A stretch of 64,000 nucleotides of DNA from DAOTTX01 sp034437515 (GCA_034437515.1 DAOTTX010000174.1:1-64000); one strand, 5' to 3'; shown: positions 41,427 to 51,162, numbered from the stretch's first letter. The notes: generated by a model from the sequence alone, not told the origin. A program made the numbers and translations.

Positions 41427-44006
41427 CTACGCCCAGGTAATCAACCCCGGTTGGAAGGGGGTCGGCAGTAGGTCATGCTTGGGCACCACACGGACGGAGA
41501 TGCCCCGGTCGCCGCTGGTGTCATAGCTGATCTTCGTGCGGAAGATATAGTTGCCGTTTTCGCCGTTGTTCTTGCCGCGGCTTGGCTCCATGTCGATGGC
41601 TTCACCGCTCAGTTCGCCGATTTCACCGTGGGCGTTTAACTGACCATAGTAAAGCTGCACACGCACATCGTTGGGGGTCAGGCTGCCTAGATGCACGGTC
41701 GCCTTGACTTCGATCTGAGCGTTTACTTTGATCTCGGTGGTGTCCACACTCACATCATCCACGCGGACGTTGTTCCAGACGTTTTCGAGGTCGTTACGCC
41801 ACCGGGTAAACTCGATGCCCTTAGAAAGATCGGATTGCTGCATCTTCTCGGTGAGCGCGAGTGTCGGCAGGTAGTATCGTTCGGTGTATTGCTGCACCAT
41901 ACGACGTGTGTTGAAGAACGGCGCGAGCTTCTTCATTGACGCCTTGATCTTGTCGATCCACTGGCGGGGCAGGTTGTCGCGGCCTCGCTCATAAAAGGTC
42001 GGGACGATGTCCTGTTCCAGCACGTTATACAGTGCGTTAGCCTCGATGATGTCTTGATGTTCCCATTCCGCTTCGGGGTATTCTTCACCGTTGCCGATGG
42101 CCCAACCCACATCCGGGCTATAGCCTTCCGCCCACCAACCGTCGAGGATGCTGCAATTCAACCCGGCGTTGTAAACGACCTTCATGCCGCTGGTGCCGCT
42201 GGCTTCTTTCGGGCGGCGCGGGTTGTTCAGCCACACATCCACACCCTGTACCATGTAACGGCAGATTTGCATGTCGTAATTTTCGAGGAAGACGATCCGG
42301 TTGCGGAACTCAGGCCGCCGTGACATACGCACGATCTCACGGATAAGCGCCTTACCACCTTCGTCATGCGGGTGCGCTTTTCCGGCAAAAATGATCTGCA
42401 CCGGGCGTTCCGGGTCGTTGAGCAGACGGTCCAGCCGTTCAGCATCACTCAGGATCAAGGTTGCACGTTTGTAGGTTGCGAAGCGTCGTGCGAAACCGAG
42501 CGTCAGAATATCGGGGTCAAGCACTTCCTCGGCAGCATCGACCTCTGCCTGAGAAACACCACGCCGCAGCAACTGCTGTTTGAGCGTTGTGCGTGTAAAA
42601 GCAACCAACCGTTCGCGCCGACGGTCATGGGTGCGCCATAGCTCGCCATCGGGGATTTCATCGACATCGTCCCAGATAGCGGTGTTTTCTTCTTCGTTGC
42701 GCCAGGCCGGGTTCAGGTAGCGGTCAAACAGTGTCGCCATATCCGCGCTGACCCAACTGTTCATATGCACTCCGTTGGTCACCGCGCCGATGGGGATCTC
42801 GCGTTCTGGGACGTTGGGGTAGGCCCAGTGCCACATGCGGCGGCTAACCACACCGTGTAACTGCGCGACACCGTTGCTCCCGGAAGATATGCGCTCCGCC
42901 AGCACGGGCATGGAGAACAATTCATAGGTGCCCATATCCTCGCGCCCCAGGTCGATGAATTCCTCACGGGTGAGGCCGAGTTTCTTGATGTAATCGGTGA
43001 AGTGTTCGTCGATCAAATCGAAGCCGAAACGCTCCAGGCCGGCGGGGACGGGTGTGTGCGTGGTGAAAATATTGCCGGATTTGCTGATCTGACGCGCTTG
43101 CTCGAAGTTCAAATTGTGTTCTTCCATCATCTGGCGGGTGCGCTCCAAGGCGAGGAAGGCCGAGTGTCCCTCGTTCATATGGCAGATGTCCGGGCGCAGG
43201 CCGAGTGCATCTAGCGCACGGATGCCGCCGATCCCCATCAGGATCTCCTGACGGATGCGGGTACGCCGATCCCCACCGTAGAGGCGGTCGGTCAGGTCAC
43301 GGTCTTCGGGGCGGGGGTTATCGGGGATGTTGCTGTCCAGCAGATAAAGCGGCACGCGCCCGACCTGCACCTTCCAGATCTGCGCATACAGTTGACGACC
43401 CGGCATGGGCACGCTGATCTTAATCGGTGCGCCGTCTTTGTCGCGTTGCAGCGTCACCGGCAGGCGGGAGTAATCGTTGATCGGGTACGATTCTTGCTGG
43501 TAGCCGTCTGCATTGAGATATTGCTGGAAGTAGCCTTCCTGGTAGAGCAGCCCCACGCCGAGCAGCGGCAGGCCGAGGTCACTGGCACTCTTGAGATGGT
43601 CACCGCTGAGCACACCCAGACCACCGGAGTAATTTTGCAGGGCTTCGGTGATGCCGAATTCCATCGAGAAGTAAGCGATGATGGGGTTTTTCTTTTTGGT
43701 GCTGACCTGGTCATACCAGGTGTTCTTAGCGTTCATGTAGCTGTCAAAGTTCTGGCAGACGCGGTTATAGTGTGCCATGAATGCCGGGTCTTGAGCGGCT
43801 TCTTCCAGGCGTTTCTGGTTGACGAGGCCGAGCATGGCAACCGGGTTATGATTTGTCCTCACCCACAGTTCGGAGTCGATGCGGATGAACAGGCCGATGG
43901 TTTCATGATCCCAGGCCCAGCGCAAATTATAAGCGATTTCTTCGAGCCGTTCGAGCTGCTTCGGCAGATCAGGTACGACATTCACGGTCGTAACTGGCTT
44001 TATCAT
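41427..44006 (-). CDS. glgP: Alpha-glucan (glycogen) phosphorylase
   Basis: About 859 residues of the GT35 family that begins with a DUF3417 segment (LERLEEIAYNLRWAWDHET), as in the Thermotoga/Mycobacterium-type phosphorylases. It releases glucose-1-phosphate from glycogen. Active-site blocks are FSMEFGI, NEGHSAFLALER, the catalytic GAVTNGVHMNSW and the PLP-contact region KEASGTSGMKVVYNAGLNCSILDGWW. The C-terminal 110 residues form an extra beta-rich domain. ATG 44006 has AGGAG seven bases upstream; the frame extends to 44072 without a site. It is divergent from the CBM48 gene. Confidence 0.95.
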   Translation of the reverse strand: MIKPVTTVNVVPDLPKQLERLEEIAYNLRWAWDHETIGLFIRIDSELWVRTNHNPVAMLGLVNQKRLEEAAQDPAFMAHYNRVCQNFDSYMNAKNTWYDQVSTKKKNPIIAYFSMEFGITEALQNYSGGLGVLSGDHLKSASDLGLPLLGVGLLYQEGYFQQYLNADGYQQESYPINDYSRLPVTLQRDKDGAPIKISVPMPGRQLYAQIWKVQVGRVPLYLLDSNIPDNPRPEDRDLTDRLYGGDRRTRIRQEILMGIGGIRALDALGLRPDICHMNEGHSAFLALERTRQMMEEHNLNFEQARQISKSGNIFTTHTPVPAGLERFGFDLIDEHFTDYIKKLGLTREEFIDLGREDMGTYELFSMPVLAERISSGSNGVAQLHGVVSRRMWHWAYPNVPEREIPIGAVTNGVHMNSWVSADMATLFDRYLNPAWRNEEENTAIWDDVDEIPDGELWRTHDRRRERLVAFTRTTLKQQLLRRGVSQAEVDAAEEVLDPDILTLGFARRFATYKRATLILSDAERLDRLLNDPERPVQIIFAGKAHPHDEGGKALIREIVRMSRRPEFRNRIVFLENYDMQICRYMVQGVDVWLNNPRRPKEASGTSGMKVVYNAGLNCSILDGWWAEGYSPDVGWAIGNGEEYPEAEWEHQDIIEANALYNVLEQDIVPTFYERGRDNLPRQWIDKIKASMKKLAPFFNTRRMVQQYTERYYLPTLALTEKMQQSDLSKGIEFTRWRNDLENVWNNVRVDDVSVDTTEIKVNAQIEVKATVHLGSLTPNDVRVQLYYGQLNAHGEIGELSGEAIDMEPSRGKNNGENGNYIFRTKISYDTSGDRGISVRVVPKHDLLPTPFQPGLITWA

Positions 44007-44243
44007 AGAGATGCTCCTATTCCTGATTACGTATTGCGATCTTGATATAAACTGTATCAACGACACAAGCATAGCGTGATTGCGTGATACTTGGCAACAT
44101 GAATCGTGGAAGTGTCACAAAATTTTGATGTAAAATCCGGTGAATATCATGAGAAATACGTCTTTTCGTTAGCAAGGGTTATGTTAGAATTAGCGACGAT
44201 TTGCACAAAGCAAACGTAATGACCTTTTCATGGAGGAACTCAC

Positions 44244-44549
44244 ATGCTGAAGAAAGATGTCGTCAACAAGGGCAAAACGGTCAAGGTGACCTTCTACACA
44301 CACAAACTGCCGGAAGCAGAATCGGTTTATCTGGTCGGGGACTTCAACGACTGGAACGAAGACAGCCATGCAATGTCCAAGCTCAAGGACGGACGTTTTA
44401 AGATCGCGCTGCGGTTGGAACCTGACGAGGAATATCAGTTCCGCTATCTGGTCGATGGGGAGTGGCACAACGAATGGGAAGCGGATAAATACGCGCCCAA
44501 TCCCTTCAGTGGTGACAATTCCATCATCTCCACGGTTGGCGTAAGCTAA
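44244..44549 (+). CDS. Stand-alone CBM48 / glycogen-binding domain protein
   Basis: A 101-residue protein consisting of a single early-set domain of the CBM48/AMPK-beta type. KVTFYTHKLPEAESVYLVGDFNDWNEDSHAM carries the typical GDFNDW sugar-contact core, then FKIALRLEPDEEYQFRYLVDG and a closing NPFSGDNSIISTV. There is no catalytic domain and no signal peptide, so it is a cytoplasmic glycogen-binding protein. It lies between phosphorylase and GlgC in the glycogen locus, so it may target or regulate those enzymes. GGAGG stands seven bases before the ATG. It is the only plus-strand gene of the locus and is monocistronic. Confidence 0.88.
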   Translation: MLKKDVVNKGKTVKVTFYTHKLPEAESVYLVGDFNDWNEDSHAMSKLKDGRFKIALRLEPDEEYQFRYLVDGEWHNEWEADKYAPNPFSGDNSIISTVGVS

Positions 44550-44584
44550 ACGGACACGCCATAGACAGACCCGACAATGACTCA

Positions 44585-44620
44585 AAAAAACGGCCCTGCA
44601 ACAAGGCCGTTTTGTATTTT
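44585..44620. terminator. Bidirectional terminator between the CBM48 and glgC genes
   Basis: AAAACGGCC pairs with GGCCGTTTT across a 9-base loop. On the plus strand the tail is TTTTGTATTTT, and on the minus strand a run of seven T. It serves both convergent genes. Confidence 0.85.
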
Positions 44621-44633
44621 ACAGGATACGGGA

Positions 44634-45896
44634 TTACCGTTTGCGTTTGTAACCGATGTCCTTCCCTGCGGGGATCGTCTTGTCCTTGTATTCCTCGAAC
44701 TGTGTCAACTTGAGATCCGGGCCGAGGATGACATCACGCTCTACCGTGTAACCAGCCGGGACGTGTGTGTTTTTACCCACACAGGTGATGCCCAGGTCAC
44801 CCATGTCTTGCATCTGACCGACCCGTGCGTTATGCCCGATGACGGCGATCTTGTCAACAATCGCCCGTTCGACGACCGCGCCGGTTTCGATGTAAGCATC
44901 ATTGAGGATGATGGATTCCCGCACGACCGCACCTGGCCCCACGTACACCCCAGGTGACAGCACCGACCGCTCGACGATTGCACCATCCGCGATCACAGAG
45001 CCATCCGTGATGAGGCTGTCGTTGACCGTCGCACCCTGCTGGATGCGTACCGGTGGGCGTTCCTCACTGCGTGTGTGGATAATCCATGTGCGGTCGGAGA
45101 GGTTGAGCGACGGCGGTGTGCTCAGTAAGTCCATATGCGCTTCCCAGTAGGCATCGACCGTCCCCACGTCGATCCAATAACCACCGTAAGGATAAGCGAA
45201 AACTTGCATATCGTTTTCGATCATATACGGGATGATGTCTTTGCCGAAGTCTCGGTTGGAGCCTTCCACCTTCTGGTCAAGCTGTAAGACATGCTCAAGT
45301 ACATCATAGTTGAACACATAGACCCCCATACTGGCGAGGTTGCCGGGTGGATTTGCTGGTTTCTCGACAAATTCTTTCACGCTGTAATCGTCGTTAGTGT
45401 CGATAATGCCGAAGCGACTGGCTTCATCCAGCGGGACTTTGATCGTGCAGACCGTCGCGTCCGCGCCTTTTTCCCGGTGGAATTGCAACAGCACATCATA
45501 GTCCATCTCATAAATGTGGTCACCGGAGAGAATAAGCACGTATTCCGGGCGACCGTGCCGCACAAAGTTGATGTTCTGAGCGACGGCATCAGCGGTGCCG
45601 GCATACCAGTCAGTATCCAGGCGACCCTTGTAGGGTTGCAGCAGACGCACACCACCGGTAAAACTGCGGTCGAGGTCCCAGGGGCGGCCCAGGCCGACAT
45701 GGTCGTTCAGGCTGTGGGGGCGATACTGCGTGAGCACCAGCACATCGAAGATGTTGGAGTTAACGCAGTTGCTCAGGGCGAAATCAATAATGCGGTACTT
45801 CCCCGCAAAGGGGACGGCGGGCTTGGCACGTTTAGCGGTCAGTGTGGCTAAACGTGTTCCCTCACCCCCTGCTAGAATAATTCCTTTAACGCGCAT
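44634..45896 (-). CDS. glgC: Glucose-1-phosphate adenylyltransferase
   Basis: A 420-residue ADP-glucose pyrophosphorylase, the committed step of glycogen synthesis. The nucleotidyl-transferase start ILAGGEGTRLATLTAKRAKPAVPF, the substrate blocks YAGTADAVAQN and ILSGDHIYEMDY, and the C-terminal left-handed beta-helix (repeats such as GAIVERSVLSPGVYVGPGAVV) are all present. It starts seven bases after the glgA stop and is co-transcribed with glgA. Allosteric control is expected from the family but cannot be read here. Confidence 0.97.
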   Translation of the reverse strand: MRVKGIILAGGEGTRLATLTAKRAKPAVPFAGKYRIIDFALSNCVNSNIFDVLVLTQYRPHSLNDHVGLGRPWDLDRSFTGGVRLLQPYKGRLDTDWYAGTADAVAQNINFVRHGRPEYVLILSGDHIYEMDYDVLLQFHREKGADATVCTIKVPLDEASRFGIIDTNDDYSVKEFVEKPANPPGNLASMGVYVFNYDVLEHVLQLDQKVEGSNRDFGKDIIPYMIENDMQVFAYPYGGYWIDVGTVDAYWEAHMDLLSTPPSLNLSDRTWIIHTRSEERPPVRIQQGATVNDSLITDGSVIADGAIVERSVLSPGVYVGPGAVVRESIILNDAYIETGAVVERAIVDKIAVIGHNARVGQMQDMGDLGITCVGKNTHVPAGYTVERDVILGPDLKLTQFEEYKDKTIPAGKDIGYKRKR

Positions 45897-45903
45897 AATT
45901 TAT

Positions 45904-47364
45904 TTATTCCTTTCGTTTCTGTATAGCTTGCTCGTAAACTTCAATATATTGGCGGGCGCTGTTATCCCAGCTAAAGTCTTTTTCCATCGCCCGTTGTTGC
46001 ATCCGCTGCCAGGCTGTTTGCCGGTTGTTGAAGGTATCCAGCGCCCATTCGAGTGTGCCGTAGATGGCGTCACTTTCTTGCCAGGCGAAGGTAAAGCCGG
46101 TACCACGCTCTGCCGGGCCGTCGTCATAGTTCTCAACGGTATCTGCCAGTCCACCCGTCTCACGCACCAGGGGCAGCGCCCCATAGCGCATCGCCATCAT
46201 CTGCCCGATGCCGCAGGGTTCAAAACGGCTGGGCATCAGGAACAGATCGACACCAGCATAGATCTGCTGGGCGACGGCGTCGTCGTATTGGAGCAGGGCG
46301 CGGGCCTTCCAGTAGAAGTCTTGCCCGATGCTCCACAGTTGCTGTTCAATGCTGACTTCACCTGTGCCCAGGACGACGAACTGCACCGTATGATTTTCCA
46401 GCAGGCGGCGCAACGCGGGCACGGCGAGGTCAAAGCCTTTTTGCCACACCAAACGGCTCACAATGCCGATCAGCATAATGTCCTCACTGACTTCCAGGCC
46501 GAGGATCTGTTGAAGATGGCGCTTGTTCTCTCCGCGCTTCTCACGGAAGTTCCCCGCGTCATAGTTTTGCACCAGCCGTTTATCCGTCGCCGGGTCCCAT
46601 AGGTCAACGTCAATACCGTTGAGAATGCCTCGAAGGTTATCCTGCCGGGTACGGACGAGTCCTTCTAACCCATAGCCCATGTAAGGGTATTGGATTTCAA
46701 CGGCGTAGCGTGGGCTGACGGTCGTCACAACGTCAGCGTAGGCGATGGCGGTCGCAAGCAGGTTGCCGGTCAAATCCTGGTAGATCAGATCGGGTTGCCG
46801 CCTGGGTGGTAGCCCTGCTAACCACAGGAAACCGCCGACGTTATCTCCCTGGTAAGCCATATTGTGGATGCTCAACACGGAGGCCGTCTCGCGCCAGCGG
46901 GGCAGGTGTGTGTTTTCTTTAATCATGAACGGCAGCAGACTGGTGTGCCAGTCGTTGACGTGGAACACATCCGGGAACCAGCCGATACGCTCGCCGATCT
47001 CCCAGATCACACCCATGATGATCTGGTTAAAGAAGATGAACCGGGGCGAATCCCAATCCCAGTCACCGTAAACACTCATCTCTGTACCGAAGTAAGGCCA
47101 GGCCTGCAAAAAGTAGAACGGCACGCCATCGCTGATCGTCGTGTAAACCTGCACGTCCGCTGACCCTTGCTGCATGGGGATGTGGAACGACGCGAGCAGA
47201 GAGATGTCGTAGTCGTAATGACCGATTAAACCATAACCGGGCATAATCACACGAGCATCAACACCGAGTTTGCGCAGCGCCTGCGGCAGCGAACCGATGA
47301 CGTCAGCCATCCCGCCAACTTTCGCAAAGGGAACAGCTTCTGCACTGACGAAGAGAACATTCAC
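45904..47364 (-). CDS. glgA: Glycogen synthase (ADP-glucose dependent)
   Basis: A 486-residue GT5 glucosyltransferase that elongates alpha-1,4-glucan from ADP-glucose. The N-terminal binding loop is KVGGMADVIG (family consensus KxGGL, here with Met). NDWHTSLLPF, GILNGIDVDLWDPATD, SRLVWQKGFDL and the retaining GT-B catalytic block PSRFEPCGIGQMMAMRYGALPLVRETGGLADTV are intact. Length is normal. A CGCTATAAT box lies at 47408-47413. The downstream glgC gene follows after seven bases. Confidence 0.96.
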   Translation of the reverse strand: MNVLFVSAEAVPFAKVGGMADVIGSLPQALRKLGVDARVIMPGYGLIGHYDYDISLLASFHIPMQQGSADVQVYTTISDGVPFYFLQAWPYFGTEMSVYGDWDWDSPRFIFFNQIIMGVIWEIGERIGWFPDVFHVNDWHTSLLPFMIKENTHLPRWRETASVLSIHNMAYQGDNVGGFLWLAGLPPRRQPDLIYQDLTGNLLATAIAYADVVTTVSPRYAVEIQYPYMGYGLEGLVRTRQDNLRGILNGIDVDLWDPATDKRLVQNYDAGNFREKRGENKRHLQQILGLEVSEDIMLIGIVSRLVWQKGFDLAVPALRRLLENHTVQFVVLGTGEVSIEQQLWSIGQDFYWKARALLQYDDAVAQQIYAGVDLFLMPSRFEPCGIGQMMAMRYGALPLVRETGGLADTVENYDDGPAERGTGFTFAWQESDAIYGTLEWALDTFNNRQTAWQRMQQRAMEKDFSWDNSARQYIEVYEQAIQKRKE

Positions 47365-47407
47365 AACAGTTACTCCTTAGTGGATTGAGGTCAAAGCCTC
47401 ATACGAC

Positions 47408-47413
47408 ATTATA
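47408..47413 (-). promoter_or_regulatory. -10 box of the glgA-glgC operon
   Basis: Perfect TATAAT on the minus strand, 43 bases before the glgA start and in the short gap after the GH57 gene. No clear -35. It allows glgAC transcription separate from the branching enzyme gene. Confidence 0.45.
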
Positions 47414-47434
47414 GCGAACGAAGGTTAAGATTTG

Positions 47435-49171
47435 TTAATCAGCGAACCAACGATAGTCAATATCAGGAAAGACTTTATCAAGTTCATAGAGTTGCTCGGC
47501 ATAAGCCGCGTTTGGTTGGTCGTTTTCCAGCCCTTGTGCCAGTTGGTCAAAGCGTTCGATATGCTGGTTGAAACGTTGAATGGCATATTCGCGTGCTTGC
47601 CCGGTCGTGATGAGGAAGGGCCAATCCGAACTTTGCAGCAGCAGCAGTTCGCGTGCTGTCTGGTTGAGTACTTTCTGCTCGTCACCGCTGGCATCAGGGA
47701 ATTTTGCCACGAGTGCCTCCATGCGTCGTTCTGCTTCGTGGATGGGTTCCCACATCCATTCGACCTCCCCGTTATGCCAGGAGAAGTGCGTCCCACCCAC
47801 ACCCCAGGAACTTTCGGGGATGTTGAGCGTTTGCTCCGGCGGTCGTGTCTCGACGTATTCGTTCGCGGTAACCATGTCGATTTCGGGATTTTCCGCGAGG
47901 TGACGGATCACCTTGCCCAGCCAGCCGACGCCCTCAAACCACCAGTGACCGAACAATTCGGTATCGTAGTTTGAGGCGATGATGCCGTATTCGCCGGTAT
48001 CGTTGTAGTGTTCGCGCAGCAAATCGCCGACGAGATGCGCGAAGTGTTCGGCGTGTTGATCGACCTTGAACGACGCCCATTCCGGGTGGTAATAGTCTTT
48101 ATGGGCAAGGTCGGTCTTTGCGCCCGTCACGCGCCAGTATTGTAAACCGCTGGTACCGGCTTTTTTGTGGAACTCGCGGTAATCGAAGTCGCCAGGGTAG
48201 CCCCAGTCCGCGCTCCAGACCTGCTGCCCGGTGCGGTTGTTGCGCCCGATGATGGCGACATCGACATGAGCGTTGCCCTCACCGCCTTTGACGGTATCCG
48301 CAACGTGATAGGCCTGGTAGGTCGTCAGATTGCGCTTAGGCGGGATGGGGGTGGCTGCTGCGGGGATGACGTAGCGCCGTTTGATGTCGCCGTAGGGGCC
48401 GATCACATCACCGGCTGCCACACCGACCGGCTGCCCCCCGGTGACGGCGTGGGTTTCTGTGAAAAAGACTTTGAAGTTTTGTTCGCTCAAAAGTTTTTCG
48501 AGGCCGGGGCGTGTGGTGCCATCGTCCTCGATGTAGGCCGGGCGATAGGCACATTCTGGCAACCAGACAGTCGTCGGCGTGGTGCCGAAATGCCGTTGAT
48601 GGGCGGCGATGCCCGTTTTAAGCTGCCCGCGAATCGAACTATCCCGACCGAGCAGCGGCAGATACCCATGTGTCGCCGCACTGGTGATGATTTCGATGTA
48701 ACCATCGTCTTGAAGTCGGCGGAACGCGCCGATGATGTCCCGGTCGAAGCGGTCATGGAAAGTCTGTTTGATGTCCTCGTACCATCCCTTATACCATCCG
48801 GCAAGATAATATAAATGGTTGTCTCTTTCGACATCATACATTTCCGCGTCGGGTGTCTCTTCGGCTGACTCCTCATGACCGTAATAGACGATGTCACGCT
48901 CGGCTGCTTTGATGCGTGCGTCCAGATATTGGTCAAAATGTTCAAGCACCAGAGGGTCGGCAAGTTGCTCGGCAAGCACCGGGGTGATGCCAAGCGTCAG
49001 TTTGTACTCAATGCCTTCGTCTTTGAGGTCATAAAGTGTCTTTAAAAGTGGAATGTAAGTTTCACTAGCGGCTTCGTGGATCCACTCTTCACCATGAGGC
49101 CATCTGCCAGCAAGACGGGCGTAGGGTAAATGGCTGTGCAACACAAAGGTAAATGCTCCTAACGCACCCAC
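47435..49171 (-). CDS. GH57 family 1,4-alpha-glucan branching enzyme
   Basis: About 578 residues. The GH57 start FTFVLHSHLPYARLAGRWPHGEEW, the catalytic nucleophile region TTVWLPECAYRP (glutamate) and the acid/base region SNYDTELFGHWWFEG (aspartate) are all visible. The helical C-terminal domain (NQTARELLLLQSSDWPFLI) is typical of branching enzymes of the TK1436/Thermus type. It creates alpha-1,6 branches in glycogen, replacing the GH13 GlgB that is absent from this locus. GTG 49171 is the preferred start (AGGAG eight bases upstream); the open frame continues to 49246 without support. It lies just upstream of glgA on the same strand. Confidence 0.92.
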   Translation of the reverse strand: MGALGAFTFVLHSHLPYARLAGRWPHGEEWIHEAASETYIPLLKTLYDLKDEGIEYKLTLGITPVLAEQLADPLVLEHFDQYLDARIKAAERDIVYYGHEESAEETPDAEMYDVERDNHLYYLAGWYKGWYEDIKQTFHDRFDRDIIGAFRRLQDDGYIEIITSAATHGYLPLLGRDSSIRGQLKTGIAAHQRHFGTTPTTVWLPECAYRPAYIEDDGTTRPGLEKLLSEQNFKVFFTETHAVTGGQPVGVAAGDVIGPYGDIKRRYVIPAAATPIPPKRNLTTYQAYHVADTVKGGEGNAHVDVAIIGRNNRTGQQVWSADWGYPGDFDYREFHKKAGTSGLQYWRVTGAKTDLAHKDYYHPEWASFKVDQHAEHFAHLVGDLLREHYNDTGEYGIIASNYDTELFGHWWFEGVGWLGKVIRHLAENPEIDMVTANEYVETRPPEQTLNIPESSWGVGGTHFSWHNGEVEWMWEPIHEAERRMEALVAKFPDASGDEQKVLNQTARELLLLQSSDWPFLITTGQAREYAIQRFNQHIERFDQLAQGLENDQPNAAYAEQLYELDKVFPDIDYRWFAD

Positions 49172-49249
49172 AAGACTTACTCCTGAAGAAAATGAATAGT
49201 TCTTTTTACAGGTTTTATTGTAGCGAGTGCGTATGGCACGTTGCAAGTT

Positions 49250-50527
49250 TTACATCGGGATTAACGGCAAGACCACCTTGAAAAGACTGCCCTCACCCAA
49301 CTGGCTCTCCGTGCTCACATAGCCGCCGTGCGCTTCCACGATGATGCGTGCGATGAACAATCCCTGGCCGAGTCCGCGTGGGTCAACCAGCCGCCCGCTG
49401 GGGTCACGCGGGTCACCTCGGTAAAATCGCTCGTAGATGTGTGGCATATCCCGGTCGGAGATGCCGACACCGGTGTCCTCAACGGCGATGATGACCTGGT
49501 CGGGGTTGTCGTTGGCTGTGGTGGCGCTGAAGGTGACTTTCCCACCTGCCAGGTTATAATTGATGGCATTCTGGAGCAGATGCCCCAGCGCCCAGCGTAA
49601 GTGCTTCTCGTCACCGCGAACTTTGAGTGTGCCGGGGTCACGCAGCATCACGGTCAGTTCGAGGCTTTTCTTGATAACCGCCGGTTCGAGACCGTTCGCC
49701 ACACTGACTAGCAGGGCTTCCAGCATGATCTCATCCTGCCGGATGTCAAAGGTGCCCGCGCTCATCTCGGAGACGTCGAGCAACTCCACCACCATGCGGT
49801 CGAGGATGTCCACGTTACGGCTGAGGGTTTGCAGCAACCTGGGGTTGGGTGGCTGGTCATCCGGGCTGCCCATCAACACCTCGCTCATCCCCTTGATGAC
49901 CGTCATCGGGGTTTTGAGTTCGTGTGAGATCGCCGTGACGAATTGATCTTTCAGTCGATCCGCCAGCGCGTCACGGGTGGCGTCTCGCAGCACGATCATT
50001 GTGCCCAGGCGTTCGCCCTTATCATTGGCGACGGCGGCAAGCTGTGCCCCCAACACGCGGTTGTTGACCTGAACGCGGGTTGGTTCGCCCAGGGGTTCCA
50101 ACTCGCTTTGCAGGTCGGTCATCTGGCTGTAATTTTCAAACAGGACGCCGAGTTCGCTTTCCCAGAAATTTTTCTGGTTGCCCAGCATGTCCCGCGCTGC
50201 CCGGTTGCTGTAGGCGATACGCCCTTCGTTGTCTTGCATGATGATACCCTCATCAATACGGGCGAGGATGCCGTGCATCCGTTCGATCTCGCGGGTACGC
50301 TTCTCCAACCCTTTACGCAGATACTTATTCGTCTCATGGATCTGTTTGGCTGTTGCGATCCTTTCCTTCAATTCGACTTTCCGCTGCTCCCGCTTGTTGG
50401 CTTTCGCACGGCGGTTTAAGCTCTTATAGATGCGGCCGAACAACTTTTCAGTCGCAGCGCCCAGCAAATTCACGCGACCGAGAATACTCCCGATTTCCTG
50501 TGTGCTGTTGGAGGGCGTTTGAGACAT
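49250..50527 (-). CDS. Soluble PAS-domain histidine kinase
   Basis: 425 residues with no membrane segment. The first 90 residues are basic and coiled-coil-like (RREQRKVELKERIATAKQIHE-type sequence). A PAS domain follows (about 88-185; ILARIDEGIIMQDNEGRIAYSN). HisKA has the phospho-acceptor His202 in AISHELKTPMTV, and the ATPase domain has N box HLLQNAINYN, G1 DTGVGIS and G2 GLGQGLFIA. It should autophosphorylate in response to a cytoplasmic cue. It begins six bases after the response regulator gene, so the two form a regulator-kinase operon. There is a second receiver paralogue across the divergent region. Confidence 0.93.
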   Translation of the reverse strand: MSQTPSNSTQEIGSILGRVNLLGAATEKLFGRIYKSLNRRAKANKREQRKVELKERIATAKQIHETNKYLRKGLEKRTREIERMHGILARIDEGIIMQDNEGRIAYSNRAARDMLGNQKNFWESELGVLFENYSQMTDLQSELEPLGEPTRVQVNNRVLGAQLAAVANDKGERLGTMIVLRDATRDALADRLKDQFVTAISHELKTPMTVIKGMSEVLMGSPDDQPPNPRLLQTLSRNVDILDRMVVELLDVSEMSAGTFDIRQDEIMLEALLVSVANGLEPAVIKKSLELTVMLRDPGTLKVRGDEKHLRWALGHLLQNAINYNLAGGKVTFSATTANDNPDQVIIAVEDTGVGISDRDMPHIYERFYRGDPRDPSGRLVDPRGLGQGLFIARIIVEAHGGYVSTESQLGEGSLFKVVLPLIPM

Positions 50528-50533
50528 GCGGAT

Positions 50534-50944
50534 TTATCCGTTCTGCTTTTTCTTGGCGATTATATCATCCAGCACGACCTTCAACCGGTCGAAATCCGGC
50601 AGCGGTTTGTTGATGACGGCATCGACACCGAACTTATCCCGCATGTTGTTAATCTCTTCGTCACTGAGCACGAATGCGGTCATCAAGACAACCGGAATAT
50701 CACTGATTGCGCCCACCTCCCGGATTTTCTTTGAGAGTTCGTTGCCACGCTTGCCGGGCATACGAATGTCCATCAAGGCAAATTCGGGTATTTCTCCGCT
50801 TACCTTGCCGTTAGCGAGGTCATCCAACCAATCCCACGCCTTTTGCCCGTTATCAAAGGTTATCGCATTGTGGCCCCATACCTGTGCCATCATTGCAACC
50901 AGGTTGCGAATGTCCGCCTCATCTTCGACGATTAGCCAGTTCAA
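50534..50944 (-). CDS. Single-domain response regulator (partner of the adjacent kinase)
   Basis: 136 residues, receiver domain only: acidic pair VEDE, phospho-acceptor Asp59 in ALMDIRMPG, threonine in VLMTAF and lysine in INKPLP. Compared with ordinary receivers there is a short insertion before the acceptor strand (LANGKVSGEIPEF). The start is TTG 50944, with GGAG eight bases upstream. It is co-transcribed with the histidine kinase and is paralogous to the divergent receiver at 51163, sharing the same insertion and the same C-terminal KPLP...F..L pattern. Confidence 0.92.
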   Translation of the reverse strand: MNWLIVEDEADIRNLVAMMAQVWGHNAITFDNGQKAWDWLDDLANGKVSGEIPEFALMDIRMPGKRGNELSKKIREVGAISDIPVVLMTAFVLSDEEINNMRDKFGVDAVINKPLPDFDRLKVVLDDIIAKKKQNG

Positions 50945-50981
50945 AATAGTTTCTCCAACCTTAATTTTGTGTCATAAGTCT

Positions 50982-50987
50982 ATTATA
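50982..50987 (-). promoter_or_regulatory. -10 box of the response regulator-kinase operon
   Basis: Perfect TATAAT on the minus strand, about 37 bases before the TTG start at 50944. No clear -35. Confidence 0.45.
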
Positions 50988-51162
50988 CCTGAATCAGGAA
51001 TGATGCCACATAAGGCTTTAGGACAATCGGCTTAATTCATTTTGGCCTCATCCTGTTGTAAAGTGAAAAGAGTCAAGTTTGTGTTGGATTTGAAAAAAAC
51101 GGTGCGGTGGTGAATAATTGTCACGAACCGTTATAGGAATGTAAAGAAAGGTGACGAACGCT

